NCBI RefSeq assembly: GCF_014384895.1
Contig: NZ_JACRSQ010000017.1
Span: forward strand, 23,491-87,490
Direction of reading: 5' to 3'
Length of the DNA stretch: 64,000 nt
Source of the DNA: Bianquea renquensis
GTDB lineage: Bacteria > Bacillota > Clostridia > Lachnospirales > Bianqueaceae
The first letter of the stretch is position 1, and each line of letters opens with the position of its first letter. A program made the translations under genes and the position numbers. The notes beneath the pieces are model-generated. The model was not told the DNA's origin. It searched no databases and worked only from the letters and a program-made list of their open reading frames with translations. This document shows positions 62,544-64,000 of this stretch, in pieces.

Positions 62544-62810
62544 ATGGAGTATGTCATTGAATTCATTTTAGAATTGCTGGTAGACGGCACGATTGAAATC
62601 CTGCCCAACAAGAAGGTGTCGAAGTGGATCCGGTATCCATTGGGTATCTTGGTAGGGTTGTTTATGTTTGCCGTTATAATCGGTATCCTCGTGTTTGGTC
62701 TCCTGATCCTGGGCGAATCGATCATAGCAGGGATTCTGATGCTCGCCCTAGGGATCGCATTACTGGTATGTGCCATATATAAGACGGTTAAGGTAATCCG
62801 ACAGATGTGA
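62544..62810 (+). CDS. Small membrane protein with two helices
   Basis: An 88-residue protein: about 30 polar residues (VIEFILELLVDGTIEILPNKKVSKWIRY) and then two membrane helices (about 31-55 and 58-80), ending in KTVKVIRQM. Similar proteins occur in Clostridia without known function. ATG 62544 is chosen; a GTG at 62535 is in frame. AAGGAAG lies nearby. Confidence 0.65.
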   Translation: MEYVIEFILELLVDGTIEILPNKKVSKWIRYPLGILVGLFMFAVIIGILVFGLLILGESIIAGILMLALGIALLVCAIYKTVKVIRQM

Positions 62811-62972
62811 ATCGCGCGTAGAGAGTCGAACAACCCTGGCATCTATCTGTCCAATAAGTGTTATGCAACCTAAAGTTTACATTAAGAAACGGGAAAATGG
62901 TGGTTTTCTTATCTTCGGTGCGGTATCATGTAGACCGTAATGCAGTGAGAAAAACCTAAAGGAGTAATCAGT

Positions 62973-63779
62973 ATGACACTTGGAGAAAAAATAGCAAAAC
63001 AAAGAAAAGAAAACAACTACACACAGGAGCAGCTTGCCGATATTCTCGGGGTGTCCCGTCAGTCGGTCAGCAAATGGGAGTCGGACATTGCGTATCCAGA
63101 AACCGATAAGCTGATCAAACTGGGAAAACTGTTTGATTGTTCGATGGACTATCTGTTAAATGAAGATTGCACGGATAGATCCGGCAAGGATACGGATGAA
63201 GTCGTATCCGTATTGGATACGATACATTCCACCATCAAGAGACAATGCAGGGAAAGGAAAAGCGAAAAAATAGTTTGCGGTATGCCGCTGTATCACATCG
63301 GGCGAGATGCAAGGGGATTCTTTGCAATCGGACTGAAAGCGAGAGGTGTCTTTGCAGTAGGGCTCCGAGCGCGGGGCATGGTGTCCCTCGGCTTGCTTTC
63401 GCTTGGCTTCATATCCATAGGGGTATTGTCCATCGGTTTGATTGCATTTGGCACATTCGCTCTTGGACTGCTATCTGTCGGATCGATTGCCTTGGGATTG
63501 TTTGCGGTAGGAGCGATCAGCATTGGAATCATTTCCTTTGGTGCTCTTTCCATCGGTGGCTTTTCTTCCGGAGCGTTGGCAATCGGTAAGTATATTGCCA
63601 TTGGAGACCACGCACGGGCTATGATCGCTGTTGGTGGCTCCGAAGCGGTGGGCAATGTATATCAACATATAGGCAGACTTGCGCCGGCGGATCTATCGTA
63701 TGTGATAGAATGGCTTGATGCCAATGTGCCCACATATCTATGGTGGGCAAAAGAGATTTTTAAGTTATATATGCGCTAA
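62973..63779 (+). CDS. XRE-family regulator with glycine pentad repeat
   Basis: A 268-residue protein. Residues 4-60 are a Cro/CI-type helix-turn-helix (TLGEKIAKQRKENNYTQEQLADILGVSRQSVSKWE). Residues about 110-215 are a run of at least 17 five-residue units of the type G-x-x-[SA]-[hydrophobic] (GLLSL GFISI GVLSI GLIAF GTFAL ...), very hydrophobic and low in charge, followed by a soluble end. The repeat may form a beta-helix or a membrane-associated region. AAAGGAG precedes the ATG. Its partner or signal is unknown. Confidence 0.8.
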   Translation: MTLGEKIAKQRKENNYTQEQLADILGVSRQSVSKWESDIAYPETDKLIKLGKLFDCSMDYLLNEDCTDRSGKDTDEVVSVLDTIHSTIKRQCRERKSEKIVCGMPLYHIGRDARGFFAIGLKARGVFAVGLRARGMVSLGLLSLGFISIGVLSIGLIAFGTFALGLLSVGSIALGLFAVGAISIGIISFGALSIGGFSSGALAIGKYIAIGDHARAMIAVGGSEAVGNVYQHIGRLAPADLSYVIEWLDANVPTYLWWAKEIFKLYMR

Positions 63780-64000
63780 CCCCTATGATTTTAGCAAATG
63801 CAACTGTGAGTTGACGGATTTCAAGTCGCCGTTTGGTGGTATGTAACCGTAAAAAAAGCTATACTCATGACTAAATCATCAGGTAGTGTCAAGTAATCTA
63901 TGAAAAACTGAGCCGAAAAAAACAGGCTCAAATGAACCTTGAAAATTGCAGATATTGATTCCGAAAAGCTCTCCGAGGGCTCAGGGCGCTGCCCTGAGAA
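63780..64000. other. Right edge, no gene; hairpin at the very end
   Basis: No coding frame is visible. CTCAGGGC (63980-63987) pairs perfectly with GCCCTGAG (63991-63998). The preceding stretch (TAGTGTCAAGTAATCTATGA, about 63883) resembles the outer part of some insertion sequences, but no transposase is within the window. Confidence 0.35.

Overview
The window looks like a chromosomal stretch of a gut-type Clostridia, most likely Oscillospiraceae/Ruminococcaceae. The signs are strong AGGAGG ribosome sites, sigma-A promoters (often TTGCAT or TTGACA / TATAAT), a T-box, a glycine riboswitch, ABC sugar uptake with AraC regulators, KdpFABC-DE, and Tn/IME backbones typical of that group. Much of the chromosome looks moderately GC-rich, while the first accessory stretch (about 3.0-8.9 kb) is visibly AT-rich. 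I recognise no rRNA or tRNA gene.

Layout. 0-2.9 kb: the start of serS behind a T-box leader, a DeoR-type regulator and a divergent PHP-domain hydrolase. 3.0-8.9 kb: a decayed mobile-element graveyard made of gene fragments joined to each other, ending in a frameshifted, truncated large serine recombinase. 8.9-12.2 kb: a divergent pair, an unusual fusion of a sialidase-like propeller to an AraC DNA-binding domain, and a membrane-anchored YHYH/Ig-like protein. 12.8-22.5 kb: an ArsR-type regulator gene split by an 8.65-kb integrative mobilizable element (serine integrase, MobV relaxase, RepA_N, Cys-rich VLP protein, HTH regulator, and a cargo including an ANT(6)-type streptomycin adenylyltransferase). 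Its ends can be read precisely: inverted arms next to a shared TTTA, and excision would restore the regulator's reading frame.

22.7-30.8 kb: complete kdpFABC-kdpD-kdpE potassium uptake system. 30.9-34.5 kb: GH3 glycosidase, MscL with a zinc ribbon, second PHP hydrolase. 34.8-43.8 kb: a two-gene surface operon, a cohesin-like membrane/wall-anchored protein overlapping a 2735-residue subtilase that carries a dockerin-like segment and five propeller-like modules separated by four Ig-like (BIG2) domains. 44.0-46.0 kb: HtrA-type protease and a Mug-like DNA glycosylase.

46.0-57.9 kb: a carbohydrate-acquisition region. It has a membrane-bound AraC regulator divergent from a lipoprotein solute-binding protein and two permeases (no ATPase in the set, so a shared one is likely), an aldo/keto reductase with ferredoxin tail, an SRAP protein, then a GH29-like and a GH27-like glycosidase operon preceded by a highly structured leader containing a tiny ORF, followed by a small zinc protein and a HipA-like kinase. 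57.9-64.0 kb: LysR regulator divergent from a CPA2-type cation/proton antiporter, a tandem glycine riboswitch controlling an AgcS amino-acid:cation symporter, a small membrane protein, and an XRE regulator with a long glycine pentad repeat.

The most unusual items are the cohesin/dockerin-subtilase pair, the propeller-AraC fusion, the hairpin-rich leader with a mini-ORF before the glycosidases, and the precisely readable integration into a regulator gene.
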